Assembly (NCBI GenBank): GCA_002342175.1
Contig: DDPL01000036.1
Location: forward strand, 1-7,519
Source: Legionellales bacterium UBA2469
GTDB taxonomy: Bacteria > Pseudomonadota > Gammaproteobacteria > Legionellales > Legionellaceae
Reading direction: 5' to 3'
Length of the DNA: 7,519 nt
The position numbers were made by a program, and so were the translations under genes. Below, in pieces: positions 6,243 to 7,519 of this stretch. The first letter of the stretch is position 1. Each line of letters starts with the position of its first letter. The notes beneath the pieces are model-generated. The model saw only the letters and a program-made list of their open reading frames with translations, was not told where the DNA came from and ran no database searches.

Positions 6243-7361
6243 ATGAAGTTTTTAATTGTAACAGAACCGAATGATATTCATGCGATATTGGTCACTTTAG
6301 TATTACGTTCTTTTGAACACCAAGTGATTAACTTGTTTACTGCAGATTTTCCCACAAGACAATGCCATTCTGTTCAAATCGATGAAAAAGGTTATTTTTG
6401 CCATTCAACATATCGAGAAGAGCATATTGAACATGTGGGATATGATGTAGTCTGGTGGCGTCGCCCACGCGCACCATATATACCTAGGGAAAAAATTCAT
6501 CGCGATGATTTGGCGTTTTATCAACGTGAAAATCAGATGTTTCATGATAGTTATATGCATATTTTATCGCCACGAGCCTGGTGGATTAATCGAAAAGAAG
6601 CATCGATTCGTGCCAATTACAAATTATTGCAATTAAAAGTGGCAAGCGAAGTCGGCATGCGTATCCCTGCAACATTAAGCAGCAATGCCGTTGAAGACAT
6701 TCAAGCTTTTTATCGTCAACATCAATCTAAAGGGATTATTTATAAACCTTTAACCTATCAAGCTTGGCAAGAAAAAAATGGATATAAATTGTTCTATACC
6801 TCGAAAATTGAAGATTTAGCTTGGTTAGGAAAGCCTAAAGTTCAAGGCATTCCGGGTATTTATCAAGAATGTATTCCCAAAAAATATGAGTTACGAGTGA
6901 CATGTTTTGGTGATTATATTGTTGCTGCAAAAATCAACTCGCAATTGCATCGAGACGGTCGTTTGGATTGGCGTCGAATACCAGCAAGGGAATTAAATGT
7001 TGAGCCATATGAACTGCCTGATAATTTAAAACAACAAATTCGATTTTTTATGCGTGAACTCGGGATTGTCTTTGGGTGCCTTGATTTTATGGTCACGCCG
7101 GATAATCAATATGTTTTTCTGGAAGTGAATGAACAAGGACAATTTTTATTTTTAGAAGAACAATGCGAAGATTTACCAATGTTGGATATGTTTATATACT
7201 TTTTATTACAACAATCCATTAATTATCATTGGATTAAAAATAAAAAGCTTTTAAGAATGGCAGATTTTTATCATAAAGCATTAAACATCTACGCAAACAA
7301 TATGCAAAAGCATATTTATCGACGGAATCCATTGGATCTATTTGAAGAAAAAGTGAGTTAA
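6243..7361 (+). CDS. MvdC/MvdD-type ATP-grasp peptide ligase (graspetide macrocyclase)
   Basis: 372 residues. Expected reaction: ATP-dependent activation of Glu/Asp side chains of the precursor as acyl-phosphates and attack by Ser/Thr (ester) or Lys (amide) side chains, forming macrocycles in the cytoplasm. Residues of about 1-115 are the pre-ATP-grasp domain, with MKFLIVTEPNDIHA and the family-typical VVWWRRP (69-75). The ATP-grasp fold follows: NRKEASIRANYKLLQLKVASEVGMRIPAT (about 116-144) in typical form, K168 in IIYKPL, QECIPKKYELRVTCFG (208-223, with E216 and R218), and the metal-binding D281 (GCLDFMV) and E294/N296 (FLEVNEQGQ). All expected catalytic positions are present. It is slightly longer than the usual 320-330 residues because of a basic C-terminal tail (about 325-372). 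The start is supported by GAGGA at 6234-6238. It probably shares a promoter with the precursor and is modulated by the intervening hairpin. RimK-like ligases are the alternative, but WWRRP and the neighbouring peptide favour graspetide synthesis. Confidence 0.9.
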   Translation: MKFLIVTEPNDIHAILVTLVLRSFEHQVINLFTADFPTRQCHSVQIDEKGYFCHSTYREEHIEHVGYDVVWWRRPRAPYIPREKIHRDDLAFYQRENQMFHDSYMHILSPRAWWINRKEASIRANYKLLQLKVASEVGMRIPATLSSNAVEDIQAFYRQHQSKGIIYKPLTYQAWQEKNGYKLFYTSKIEDLAWLGKPKVQGIPGIYQECIPKKYELRVTCFGDYIVAAKINSQLHRDGRLDWRRIPARELNVEPYELPDNLKQQIRFFMRELGIVFGCLDFMVTPDNQYVFLEVNEQGQFLFLEEQCEDLPMLDMFIYFLLQQSINYHWIKNKKLLRMADFYHKALNIYANNMQKHIYRRNPLDLFEEKVS

Positions 7362-7374
7362 AAAAGGATATTTT

Positions 7375-7519
7375 ATGTGGCATAAAAAGGGATTATGGTG
7401 CATGGCCATGTTATGGACTTGCTTTGCATTTGCTGATGATGTGGATGTGTATGGAGCAGATGATGAATTAGCATCAGAAATTATTCAGAAATATGGTGAT
7501 AAGGTTCTTCATTTAGAAA
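7375..7519 (+). CDS. Secreted protein of unknown function, N-terminus only
   Basis: Only the first 48 codons are in the window. ATG at 7375 follows AAGGA (7364-7368) with good spacing and lies 13 bases after the ligase stop, so it is almost certainly in the same operon. The N-terminus is a classic Sec signal peptide: MWHKK basic end, hydrophobic GLWCMAMLWTCFAFA, and an AFA|DD cleavage site after residue 20. The first mature residues, VDVYGADDELASEIIQKYGD, have a strand-helix look faintly like a POTRA unit, but this is too short to call. Since the product is exported and follows the maturase, it could act in periplasmic processing, export or immunity of the peptide; this is inference. Confidence 0.8.
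   Translation, partial: MWHKKGLWCMAMLWTCFAFADDVDVYGADDELASEIIQKYGDKVLHLE

Noticed and set aside
6914..7096. Minus-strand 60-codon frame
   Set aside because: Antisense to the catalytic part of the ATP-grasp ligase, with no independent support.
1..7519. CRISPR arrays, tRNA/rRNA genes, insertion sequences and attachment sites
   Set aside because: No regularly spaced direct repeats, cloverleaf-like sequence, transposase-like frame or terminal inverted repeats were seen.

Overview
The window is AT-rich bacterial DNA with dense coding and good Shine-Dalgarno sites (for example AAGGAG). The proteins look gammaproteobacterial. A very large leucine-rich-repeat protein of eukaryote-like modular design would suit a host-associated lineage such as Legionellales, but this is a guess from style; no marker gene fixes the taxonomy.

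Left three quarters (1-5618, minus strand): one uninterrupted reading frame of at least 1,872 codons. It begins at 5618 and runs off the left edge. In order it encodes an N-terminal alpha/beta region, an LRR array, a Ser-rich linker, a transglutaminase/cysteine-protease-like domain, a degenerate AAA+-like module, a long unassigned stretch, a complete MoxR/dynein-type AAA+ module, and the P-loop of a further AAA+ module cut by the window edge. The architecture suggests a giant single-chain AAA+ machine with an LRR recognition arm. No known gene is recognised.

Middle (5619-6012): a divergent intergenic region of about 390 bases with inverted repeats and tiny open frames, but no clear gene.

Right part (6013-7519, plus strand): a compact RiPP operon. 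A 50-residue precursor peptide with a strong ribosome binding site is followed by a hairpin plus T-run that looks like a partial terminator. Next comes a 372-residue ATP-grasp ligase of the MvdC/MvdD (microviridin, graspetide) type. Thirteen bases later a secreted protein starts and runs off the right edge. The ligase is expected to join Ser/Thr hydroxyl or Lys amine side chains of the precursor to its Glu/Asp carboxylates, giving a macrocyclic peptide. The precursor lacks the microviridin leader motif PFFARFL and the TxKxPSD core. Instead it has four hydroxyl residues spaced two apart and three acids spaced four apart, so it may define an undescribed graspetide type.

The giant gene and the RiPP operon are divergent and share a promoter region. 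Nothing in the sequence proves a functional link.
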